From Corallococcus carmarthensis (GTDB lineage Bacteria; Myxococcota; Myxococcia; Myxococcales; Myxococcaceae), in contig NZ_RAWE01000004.1 of NCBI RefSeq assembly GCF_003611695.1, positions 62,001 to 126,000 of the forward strand: a stretch of DNA of 64,000 nt, in the 5' to 3' direction. Below the pieces are notes generated by a model. The model ran no database searches. It had not been told where the DNA came from and saw only the letters and a list, made by a program, of their open reading frames with translations. Positions 34,401 to 64,000 of the stretch are shown piece by piece. The position numbers and the translations under genes were made by a program. How positions within the stretch are numbered: the first letter of the stretch is position 1; each line of letters opens with the position of its first letter.

Positions 34401-34755
34401 GCAGGATGACCTGGAAGGGCTGTCCGTCCCGCTCCGTGAAGACGGTGCGCAGCGCTTCGTGCCGCCGCACCAACTGGGCCAGGCCGTATTCGAGCGCGGC
34501 CACGTCCACCGTGCCACGCATGCGGAAGGCGGCGGGGTTGTTGTAGAGCGCCGTGCCCGGCTGCAACCGTTCCAGGAACCACAGCCGCTGCTGGGCGAAG
34601 GACAGGGGCGCGGGCTGGGCCGGATCGCGCGCGGGCAGCGCTGGCGCCGCGGCCTTCGCCCCGGCCTGCGCGGCCTCCTTCTCCGCGAGCCGCCGCAGCA
34701 ACAGCGCGCGCTTCTCCGGAGGCAGGCTGGCGATCCGCTGGTCGATGTCACTCAT
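22405..34755 (-). CDS. Three-module NRPS with terminal condensation domain: C-A-T / C-A-T-E / C-A-T / C
   Basis: 4116 residues, ATG 34755; the ribosome binding site GGAG overlaps the preceding PKS stop. Approximate domain order: C1 48-480 (HHIISDG near 180), A1 500-1000, T1 Ser near 1045, C2 1085-1525 (HHIVSDG), A2 1545-2050, T2 (GGDS, near 2100), E 2140-2600 (HHLVVDA), C3 2610-3060 (HHLLLDG), A3 3080-3570, T3 near 3608, C4 3665-4090 (HHALTDL). Pocket codes by hand: A1 DIESIGTVVK (basic, Lys-like), A2 DAQDLGVVDK (Gln), A3 DACTIAAVCK (aromatic, Phe-like). No thioesterase or reductase is present; the protein ends in a condensation domain. It acts after the PKS at 34762, being third in a colinear assembly line, and the exporter gene follows it with a 4-bp overlap. 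Confidence 0.93.
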   Translation of the reverse strand: MSDIDQRIASLPPEKRALLLRRLAEKEAAQAGAKAAAPALPARDPAQPAPLSFAQQRLWFLERLQPGTALYNNPAAFRMRGTVDVAALEYGLAQLVRRHEALRTVFTERDGQPFQVILPSLEPRVALVDLRELPEAAREAEALRLAREEAQRPFDLEHGPLLRVGLLQLSEREHLLLLTMHHIISDGWSLEVLVREAVTFYAARLSGTSAALAPLPLQYADFAAWQRNWLQGDVLRTQLDYWKQRLGGTLPVLELPSDRPRPATLTQRGATHSFLLPASTRRKLEALCAQEGVTPFMALLTVFKLLLARHASQEDLVVGTPIAGRNRRETEGLIGFFINTLVLRTDLSGDPSFRELLRRVREACLGAYTHQDLPFETLVEALQPERHLSRTPLFQVMFNLQNTSPSSSQEGLAGLTLSPLDLHPGTSMFDLSLSLAPHEQGLNGLFEYSTDLFDPATIARLGERYLALVDGLVADPSQRAWALPLMAEAERHQVLRTWSNASAKPALETCLHTLFEEQVARTPDAVAIVFQERSLTYRELDARSRQLAAHLRALGVGPDVRVGLCVERSLELIIGMMGILQAGGAYVPMDPALPRERLALLLADSAAPVLLTQQRLLSELPEHAARVLCLDSDWEHIAREPGDALPSAVGPGHVAYVIYTSGSTGRPKGVLIEHRAACTLVSAETPLYGVGPGSRMLQFANISFDISVEEIFTALTSGATLCLAPAEALAPGQPLQHHLREAAITVASLTPAVLAATPSEDLPALRVVISGGEACPAELVSRWGTGRRFFNTYGPTEGTVVATLTECVAQAEAPPIGRPLGHVEVYVLDSRLAPVPPGVRGELYLGGAGLARGYLGQPALTAERFVPHPFATAAGQRLYRTGDVVRFREDGQLAYLGRADTQVKVRGFRIELGEVEAAVRSRPEVQDAGVLVREDVPGDKRLVAYVVPASGQTLDAVVLRRALKDALPDYMVPSAFVVMDALPLTPNGKLDRAALPAPVQGAAREREYAAPRTDVQRQLADVWSELLRVERVGLHDDFFELGGHSLLTTQVLSRIRKVFQVELPLRDLFDAPTVAGLSVAVEAAIARGQGVHRPPLERTSREGRLSPSFAQQRLLFLEELEPDSPLYNIPAVVLLEGALDAGALEGALSEVLRRHESLRTTFHVDDAGPFVRVATAAPRTLEQMDLGHLPETERLSEALRLAQEEAQRPLALATGPLQRARLMRLDPRRHVLVLTMHHIVSDGWSMGLLVREMGALYAAFHAGQPSPLPELAFQYADFAAWQRGWLHGPALDAQLDWWRKQLSGAAPVLDLPTDRPRPATQTFRGATVPVRMPAELALAVRELSQREGVTPFMLLLAAFQVLLHRYSGQDDISVGSPIAGRNVAESEDLIGLFVNSLVLRARLGEATTFRELLAQVRETTLGAYAHQDLPFERLVEALRPARDLSRPPLFQVMFVHDQDERRELALPDLTLRPLGVEQRTSKFDLTLFLTVTPEGLSGAFEYNADLFDASTLERMAGHLQHLLRAAIAQPGLPLSRLSLLPEAEARQLLREWNATDTAFPGEDCLHHAIEAQALRTPDALAVLDDTRTLTFRELDAQANRLAWYLMQQGVGAESRVALCLERGVDLVVTVQAILKTGGAYVPIDPAYPHERQAFVVKDSGTQLVVTQTHLAPRFDAPGVAVLCMDDVAVREALGRESVFTPPRAGRAEQLAYVIYTSGSTGWPKGVMIQHASVMNLRGALANTAHAERRGPLRVTLNAPLVFDASVQQLVQLADGHALCVVPQEARADAALLVAWLERHAVDVLDCSPSHLRLLLEEGLGSRRPLRVLVGGEAVDAELWATLSEHPRIDCFNVYGPTECTVDSTCRAVRGAARSTLGGPLANARAYVLDGHLNPVPVGVPGELYLGGAGLARGYLGRADLTAERFLPNPFGTAPGERLYRTGDQARWLATGELDFLGRVDFQVKLRGFRIELGEIEGVLARHSTVGKAVVAVREDSPGHPRLVAYVVPAPSEVVSPAALREHAEQRLPEYMVPTVYVALESLPLTVNGKVDRRALPAPEPVTIARVATGPRTPVEHTLVAVWASVLRREDIGIHDNFFELGGDSISSMQVSSRARQAGLRVTPKQLFRHQTIAELAAVVTQGPSRPDEQGPVTGRVPLTPIQHAFFEQASPEPHHFNQSVLLEPRERLDAARLEQALGHVTRHHDALRTRFTRTAEGWEQHVAGPEATAVLSQVDLSHVPEDARTSALEQAAAHVQRGLELSQGPLIHAALFDRGEGHSQRLLVVVHHLVVDAVSWRYLLEDLEAAYQHLGRGEPVALPPKTTSFKNWAERLEAHARSEALERELPFWLTGPAQAVRPLPVDKAGDNTLASARTLTVSLEVEETRVLLQEALGTFRARVDDVLLTALVLAFARWTGQPRLRVDREGHGREELFDDVDLSRTVGWFTAMSPLSLEAAPSESPLLTLRRVGKALRAVPGRGLGHGLLTYLRRDEHSRKLQARPRAQVLFNYLGQLDSLASGTALFALASEPSGPAQSDQGPRSHLLEVNGGVFQGRLELSWTYSENLHERGTIESLAHGYLEALRALLAEHHAQRASLLPRVDLSLAELDRHVLEKVLEQTPDLEDLYPLSPVQEGMLFHARLSPDSGVYFEQLAWTFRGQVDMSRLHRAFGELVARNAILRTTFLWEAVPQPLQVVRTKVALEWTEHDWRGLDATQQQARREALLDEDRKRGFDLVRTPPSRVAMVRVAEGEWRCHWSFHHLLLDGWSVGLLFNELFALYDALEQGQPLQRERAPEYRGYIAWLKQQDLGEAETWWRRTLSGFTTPTPLPDSVITVRKSGELPTVKELKLRLPDSMTEALQAFTRRHRVTLNTLAQGTWGLVLGRHAGVDDVVFGATVSGRPPALPGVEGMVGLFINTLPVRVRIPSQEGLVPWLQQLQEQQLEMRQFEHSPLVQVQGWSQVPRGTALFESILVFENYPLAAEVKEQAQRLEMDDVELLDRNNYPLSACVMPQDATVLMLSYDTERFSEATVQLLLGQWRTAMEQLLEAPAGRLSDLTLLTPDERQRMLVAWNDSRVAFTQDTCAHHLFEAQAALTPDAPALECQGTTLTYRELDSRANQLAHHLRLSGVGPDTPVGLCCERSPELVIGMLGILKAGGAFLPLDPGHPPERIAFILRDAAAPILLTQSAIADELPSQGEQVVCLDDDWRAIARQPTQAPTSRVLPDHLAYVIYTSGSTGRPKGTLLHHRGLCNTAQAAVLRHGFSPSSRVLQFASPSFDASVCEVFSSLLAGACLVLAPAHALLPGAPLQSFLAAHSISAATLTPSVLALLEPEALPSLRTVISAGEACPPELSRRWAPGRNLLNAYGPTEASVCASINPRLGPDSLHIGSPWPNTSLFVLDSSLRPVPLGAPGELFISGVGLARGYLGQPSLTAERFLPHPFSSSPGARLYRTGDRARWLPDGSLQFLGRLDDQVKLRGIRIELGEVEAALRLHPFLTDVALLLREDVPGDKRLVAYVTASQPPQHSELRSFLEQRLPSFMVPSAFVLLDSLPLTAAGKVDRKALPAPEQQGLTDSYVAPRTPTEELLAGLWADMLGHERVGVADDFFELGGHSLLAAQLITRIRATFDRELSLNDLFEAPTVSALAVKLGSAQEALHAAPPPVEPGETVDELPLSLSQQTYWSPERGGPSSPLNSVPMAFRVDGPLDETALSQALTELVRRHEILRTTFPVVDGVPVQRIAASSVLPLERLDLGALPDQEAVLSRLHEEAWRPFNLEQGPLMRALLLRRSEEQHLLLLNLHHALTDLVSGQVLVSELAVLYGAFQEGRESPLPEPALQYRDFTRWQHAWLRDGVLDGLRNWWERKLEAPLPLPALTPEPSLEAGHSAHASRNVPFTLPPEVSGQLVALSRREGVTPFILLMAAFQVVLARASGHDEALVAFAHAHRVRPELERMPGMFANLLVVRTPLAGNPGFREVLRRARTAYLEAFDHAGLPHAELMRLLGASSTKALPAGFSFAQGGEDTQGLPGLTLSPVPLELEMTVSDVSLSVLQGPDGFSGDFEYRAGLFRQETVEALGEAFVGLLERVVAEPEARLDSLTGPAGALAGTLTGRGVA
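22420..23750 (-). other. Terminal condensation domain (release domain)
   Basis: This C domain follows the last T domain and is not followed by any A or T. The active motif is HHALTDL: catalytic His and the Asp are kept, the Gly is lost. Other C cores are readable ('LPLSLSQQTYW', 'GMFANLLVVRTP'). Terminal C domains are known to release chains by cyclisation or by transfer to a free amine or alcohol. Confidence 0.75.
23800..26895 (-). other. NRPS module 8: C - A (aromatic, DACTIAAVCK) - T
   Basis: C with FHHLLLDGWS follows an E domain and is therefore DCL type. The A code DACTIAAVCK differs from the Phe codes DAWTIAAVCK/DAWTIAAICK only at position 239 (Trp to Cys) and at 330, which would deepen the pocket; Phe or a larger aromatic residue is predicted. 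T has GGHSL. The A core is shared with module 5 at DNA level. Confidence 0.7.
24050..25142 (-). repeat. A-domain core repeat, copy 1 (partner at 39651-40743)
   Basis: About 1.09 kb aligned without indels at a constant offset of 15601 bp to the copy in module 5. My count over 24061-25140 gives about 57 mismatches (about 95 % identity), with exact runs over 100 bp around 24541-24680. It covers A3 to A10. Codon choice differs from flanking modules (many CTC/CTT Leu and TCC codons). Confidence 0.85.
26900..31455 (-). other. NRPS module 7: C - A (Gln) - T - E
   Basis: C motif HHIVSDGWS. The A code DAQDLGVVDK is identical to the known Gln code. T has GGDSI, the variant preceding epimerases. E contains HHLVVDAVSWRYLLED and 'YLGQLDS'. 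The predicted product residue is D-Gln. Confidence 0.85.
31485..34620 (-). other. NRPS module 6: C - A (basic residue, Lys-like) - T
   Basis: C motif HHIISDGWS accepts the ketide from the upstream PKS. The A code DIESIGTVVK has Glu at 239, as in Lys/Orn-type pockets such as DAESIGSVxK; Lys, Orn or Arg is predicted, not certain. T has GGHSL, and no epimerase follows. Confidence 0.65.
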
Positions 34756-34761
34756 GTCTGT

Positions 34762-37700
34762 TCACTCCAACTCGGCCAGGAGGGCTTCCAGCGTCTGTGC
34801 GTCCGCCGCCGCCGCCTTGTGCTTGACGATGCTCAGCGCGAGCGCGGCGATGGTGGGGGATTCGAAGAGGCCGCGCAGGGACAGGTCCACCCGGTACAGC
34901 TCGCGCACGCGCGACAGCACCTGCGTCCCCAACAGCGAGTGGCCGCCCAGCTCGAAGAAGTCGTCCTCCACACCAGGACTCTCGATGCCGAGCAGCTCCT
35001 CCCAGCACGTGGCCAGCGCCTGCTCCACGTCGTCGCGCGGCGCCACGTACCGGGTGGCCAGGGCGGGACGCGGGTGCCGGGCGCCCACCTTCGTGGGGGC
35101 GGGGAGCGCCGCGGCCTGGAGCCAGCGCGCGGCCTGGACGGACAGGTCCGTGGTGCTGACGGCCCAGCGCGCACAGGTGGGCGCGTCCAGGAGGCGCAGG
35201 AAGGACTCGAGCCCCTCGGAGAAGGACACCGCGTGCTCGGCGGGAGGCTCCTCCCCGGCGTGCCAGCCGGGCCAGTTCACGCTCAGCCACGGCGTGCCCC
35301 CAGTGCGCGAGCGCGCGGCCGCGAAGGCGTCCAGGAAGGCATTGGCCGCCGCGTACGCGCTGAACCCCAGGCCACCCAGCACCGACGACAGCGAGGACTG
35401 GAGCAGCACGAAGTCCAGCGGCAGATCCCTCACGGCGTCGTGGAGCGCCCACGTGCCGTGGACCTTCGCCTGGAACTGCTCCTCGCACCGCGCCGGGGTC
35501 GCTTCCCGCGCGAGGAGGAACGTCTGCCCGCCCACGCTGCCGGCCGAATGGATGACGCCATGCAGCTCACCGAAGCGCGCCCGCGCCCCCACGATGGCGG
35601 CTTCCAGCTCCTCGCGCTTCGCGACGTCCGCGCGGACCAGCATCACCTCCGCGCCCCGCTGTTCGAGCGCCATCAAGCGCTCCAGTGTCTGGCGGAGTCC
35701 GTCCTGTGTGTCATGGGCGCGGACGTAGTCCTCCCAGGTGGCCCGCTCGGGCATGGCGGTGCGGCCCACCAGCACCAGCCGGGCCCGCGCCTGCTGGAAG
35801 AGCGCCTCCGCCTGCGCGAGGCCGATGCGGCCCAGGCCACCGGTGATGAGGTAGACGCCGCGCTCGCGCAGCAGCGCCGGACGTCCCGTGGGCGCGGGAA
35901 GGCGCACGGGTTCGAAGGACTCCTGCCAGCGCTGCCCTGAGCGGTAGGCCACCGCCATCCCGTCCACCGGCGCGCGCAGCTCGTCCGCGAGCCGTGCCAC
36001 CAGCCGCTCCTCTTCGGGCCCGCCTGCTTCCGGCGGCACCACGTCGATGACGCGGCAGCGGAGCGAGGGCTCTTCCTGCGGCAGCACCTTGCACGCGCCC
36101 AGCACGGTGGCCCGGCCCGGATCGAGGGGCTCGCCGCCGGTGACGTCCTGCGCGCCCCGGGTGAGGACGTTCAGCTCGAAGGGGCCCGCGCCCCCATGGG
36201 ACAGCAGCGCCCGGGCGAGGAAGAGCAGGCCGTGGAAGCCGGCGAGTGCGTCCGTGTCGCGGCCCAGGCCCGAAACCTGGACGATGCGCCGGGGGATGCC
36301 GCCGTCGGCCTGGAGCGCGGACAAGAGCGCCGCGCAGTGCTCCGGCTGCCGGACATCGAGCGTGTAGTGGCGCTCGCCCTGGCGGTGGAAGGCCCCGCCC
36401 GGCATCACCGTCACCACGGACTCGTCCTGGTTCACCAGGTGCGCGGCCAGCCGCGCGCCCAGGTCCGAGTCATCGAGCAGCACCAGCCACTGGCCGGGTT
36501 CCGCCTTCACCGGGGCGGTGGGCGGCAGGGCCCGCTTCCACACCGGCCGGTAGAACCAGTCCGCGACGTCCTTGCGCGCGGCGACGTCCCGAGGTTCCGG
36601 GATGGTGGAGGCCGCGGCGCCCGCGTCGATCCAGTAGCGCTGGCGCTGGAAGGGATACGTGGGCAGGGGCACCCGCCGCGTCGAGCCGTGAAGCTTCTCC
36701 GGCTTCAGCCGGGCGCCCGCCATCCACAGTCGCCCCGCGGTCTCCAAAAGGACGGCGGCGTCCGGCGCGGTGTCCTGGGGACGCCGCATGGAGGTGAGCA
36801 TCACGCGCCCCACCGCCAGGGGACCCGCCTGCCGGGCCAACAGGGTCAGTGTCTGGCCGGGGCCCACTTCCAGGAAGACGCGCTCGGGCTCCTGGAGCAG
36901 CGCGCCCAGGGCGTCCGCGAAGCGCACGGGCTTTCGCAGGTGCTCCACCCAGTAGCGCGGGTCCTGGGCCTGCTCCGCCGTCACCCACGCCCCCGTGACG
37001 TTGGACAGGTAGGGGAGCTTCGGTGGCGACAGCCGCGTCTGGCGCACGCGGGCCTCGAACGCGTCGAGGATGGGCGCCATCATCGACGAGTGGAACGCGT
37101 GGGAGGTGTGCAGCCGCCGGTGCTCCACGCCGCGCTCGCGCAACCGTGCTTCCAGGGCCTCCACTTCGGGCACGGGGCCCGACGCGACGCAGAGCGAGGG
37201 CGCGTTGATGGCCGCCAGCGACAGCCCGTCGCCGAGCAGCGGCCGCAGGGCCTGTTCGCCCAGCGCCACGGACAGCATGGCGCCCCCGGGCAACGACTGC
37301 ATGAGCTTGCCTCGGGCCGCCACCAGCGCGAGCGCGTCCTCCAGCGACATCACGTCCGCGAGGCAGGCCGCGACGTACTCGCCCACGCTGTGGCCCAGCA
37401 TGGCGCGCGGGCGGACGCCCAGGGACATCCACAGGTGCGCCAGCGCGTACGACGTGACGAACAAGGCCGGCTGCGCGAGCGCCGTGTCCCGCAGGCGCTC
37501 CTGGGCCTGCTCCTGTCCTCCTTCGGCGGGATGGAGCACGTCGCGCAGGTCCAGCCCCAGGTGGGGCCGGAGCAGCTCGCAGCACCGGTCCACGTGCTTT
37601 CGGAAGACGGGCTCGGACGCGTACAGGCCCTGGCCCATGCTGGCGTGCTGCGCGCCCTGTCCCGGGAAGAGGAAGACGACGGGGCTGTCCGCGCCCTCGG

Positions 37701-39268
37701 ACGGCAGGGTGAGCAGCCGCCGCGCGTCGCGCGACGTGAGGCCCTGATGCGCGTCCTCCGCGTCCTGGCAGACCAGGATGCGCCGGTGCTCGAAGCGCCG
37801 CCGGCCCGCGTGGAGCGTGTAGGCCACGTCGGCCAGCGCCACATCCGGATGGCGGTCCATCCACGCCGCCAGGTTGTCCGTCGCCGCGTCCAGCGCCTGC
37901 TCCGTCCGGGCTGACAGCATCAGCACGTGCCAGGGGCGCGCGTCTTCGGTGCGCTCGGCTTCTGGCGCCTGCTCCAGCACCACGTGCGCGTTGGTGCCGC
38001 CCATGCCGAAGGAGCTCACGCCCGCACGCCGGGGTGCGTTGTCCGGCGTCCAGTCGCGCGCCTCGGTGACGACCTGGAAGGGGCCCCGCCCGAAGTCGGC
38101 CATGGGGCTTGGCTGCTTGAAGTGAAGGCTGGGCGGGAGCTTGCCGTGCTGGAGCGCCAGCACCGTCTTCATCAGCCCCGCGACACCCGCGGCCGCGTCC
38201 AGGTGCCCGATGTTCGGCTTGAGCGAGCCCAGCGCGCAGGCACCGGCCGATGCGGGCCGGTTCTCGAAGGCCTGGTTGAGCGCGGAGATTTCAATGGGGT
38301 CCCCCAGCGCGGTGCCGGTGCCGTGGGCCTCCACGTACTGGATGTCCGCGGGCGTCAGGCCCGACATGGCCAGCGCCTCGTGGATGACGGCCGCCTGTCC
38401 CTCCACGCTCGGCGCGGTGAAGCCCACCTTCGTGGCGCCATCGTTGTTCAGCGCGGACGCACGGATGACCGCGAGGACGGTGTCGCCATCCTCAATGGCC
38501 CGCTCCAGCGGCTTGAGCACCACCAGCCCGACGCCGGAGCCCGCGACGGTGCCCTGGGCCTCCGCGTCGAAGGCGCGGCAGTGCCCGTCCGGCGAGGCGA
38601 TGGAGCCCGGCTGGTGCAGGTAGCCCACGCGGTGGGGCACGGGGATGGAGACCCCGCCCGCGAGCGCCATGTCCAGCTCGCCGTTGAGCAAGGCCTGACA
38701 CGCCAGGTGCACCGCGACCAGCGAGGTGGAGCACGCCGTCTGCACGGTGAGGCTGGGGCCCTTGAGGTCGAGCAGGTACGAAGCGCGCGTGGCCAGGTAG
38801 TCCTTGTCATTGGCCAGGGTGAGCGCCTGGGCGCCCACGGTGCGCACCAGCTCCGGCCGCGACAGCAGGTTCGACAGCAGGTAGCTGCTGGCGCTGGCGC
38901 CCGCGAAGACGCCGATGGAGACCTCTTCCTGGGAGCCGGCGTAGCCCGCCCGTTCCAGGGCCTCCCACGCGCACTCCAGGAAGAAGCGCTGCTGCGGATC
39001 CAACAGCTCCGCCTCGCGGGGCGTCAGGCCGAAGAAGCCGGCGTCGAACAGCTCCACGCCGTCCAGGAAGAAGCCGGAGCGCACGTAGTGGGGCTGGGCG
39101 CGCAGCTCCCGCGCGACGCCCGCGGCTTCCAGCTCCTCGTCGGTGAGGACGGTGCGCGCCTCCACGCCGTGGAGCAGGTTCTTCCAGAAGGTGTCCAGGT
39201 CGGGGGCGCCGGGAAAGCGGCCCGCCATGCCGATGATGGCGATGCCTTCGTTCCGCGCCGGCTGTGTA

Positions 39269-39276
<8 letters not shown>
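34762..39276 (-). CDS. Type I PKS module: KS - AT (malonyl) - KR - ACP
   Basis: 1504 residues from ATG 39276, which overlaps the upstream stop by 8 bp; longer starts up to 39333 lie inside the upstream gene. KS (about 10-435) has 'TACSTS', 'EAHGTGT' and 'KPNIGHLD'. AT (about 530-820) has 'GHSVGE' and the malonyl-type motif 'HAFHS' near residue 728. KR (about 1120-1320) has 'TGGLGRIG' and the Ser/Tyr/Asn set ending in 'YAAAN'. ACP has 'GGHSL' near 1441. No DH or ER. It extends the peptide from the first megasynthase by one malonyl unit and reduces the keto group, giving a gamma-amino-beta-hydroxy (statine-like) unit before handing on to the NRPS that begins 6 bp downstream. An internal PKS unit flanked by NRPS modules on both sides fits a hybrid lipopeptide. 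Confidence 0.93.

Positions 39277-64000
<24,724 letters not shown>

Overview
The window is a high-GC (roughly 70 % by eye), densely coded stretch of a bacterial chromosome. It is dominated by multimodular NRPS/PKS genes, with lipoprotein forms of sulfatase-modifying-factor and di-heme peroxidase proteins between them. This combination, the heavy G/C third-position bias and the frequent GTG/TTG starts fit a myxobacterium (Myxococcota; Corallococcus/Myxococcus-like). That assignment is inference, as no marker gene is present. I see no rRNA, tRNA, CRISPR array, transposase or phage gene.

Region 1 (1-818) holds the 3' end of a FAD-dependent amine oxidoreductase gene and a GNAT acetyltransferase gene, probably unrelated to what follows. 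Region 2 (about 876-16647) is a tightly packed plus-strand operon, many genes overlapping by 4 bp. It opens with an unlisted 29-codon ORF whose peptide ends in a Cys-rich run (CACCC). Then follow a carrier protein; a TubC-dock/Cy-like/A(Cys)/PCP/TE NRPS; two non-canonical KAS III-like proteins; two free-standing adenylation enzymes; a PCP; a P450; a PCP-C didomain; a PaaK-like AMP ligase; a SufS-type cysteine desulfurase; and a PNPOx-like flavoprotein. I cannot match this set to a known product. The most economical reading is a small sulfur-containing metabolite: free-standing A/PCP pairs make acyl-S-PCP building blocks, a P450 modifies one, KAS III-like proteins shuttle acyl groups, and the Cys-activating NRPS condenses and releases. 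The poly-Cys ORF may be a cysteine-sensing leader peptide.

Region 3 (16648-20740) contains a promoter-like, palindrome-rich gap, a SUMF-domain lipoprotein, a di-heme cytochrome c peroxidase-type lipoprotein and a JmjC/cupin-like Fe(II)/2-oxoglutarate oxygenase. It ends at a strong bidirectional hairpin (20757-20787).

Region 4 (20780-64000, minus strand, running off the right edge) is a second, much larger cluster read right to left. It comprises a FAAL-ACP-KS-AT-KR-ACP-(C-A-T)5 megasynthase with two epimerases (39269-64000), a KS-AT-KR-ACP PKS (34762-39276), a three-module NRPS ending in a terminal condensation domain (22405-34755) and a PvdE/SyrD-like ABC exporter (20780-22408). Binding-pocket codes read by hand predict an N-acylated chain: 3-hydroxyacyl / basic residue (Dab-like) / D-Thr / Asn / D-Ser / aromatic / C2 ketide (statine-like) / basic residue (Lys-like) / D-Gln / aromatic. 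It would be released by a terminal C domain rather than a thioesterase. The two 'aromatic' A domains share a ~1.09 kb DNA block at about 95 % identity with a constant offset of 15601 bp, a sign of recent A-domain swapping.
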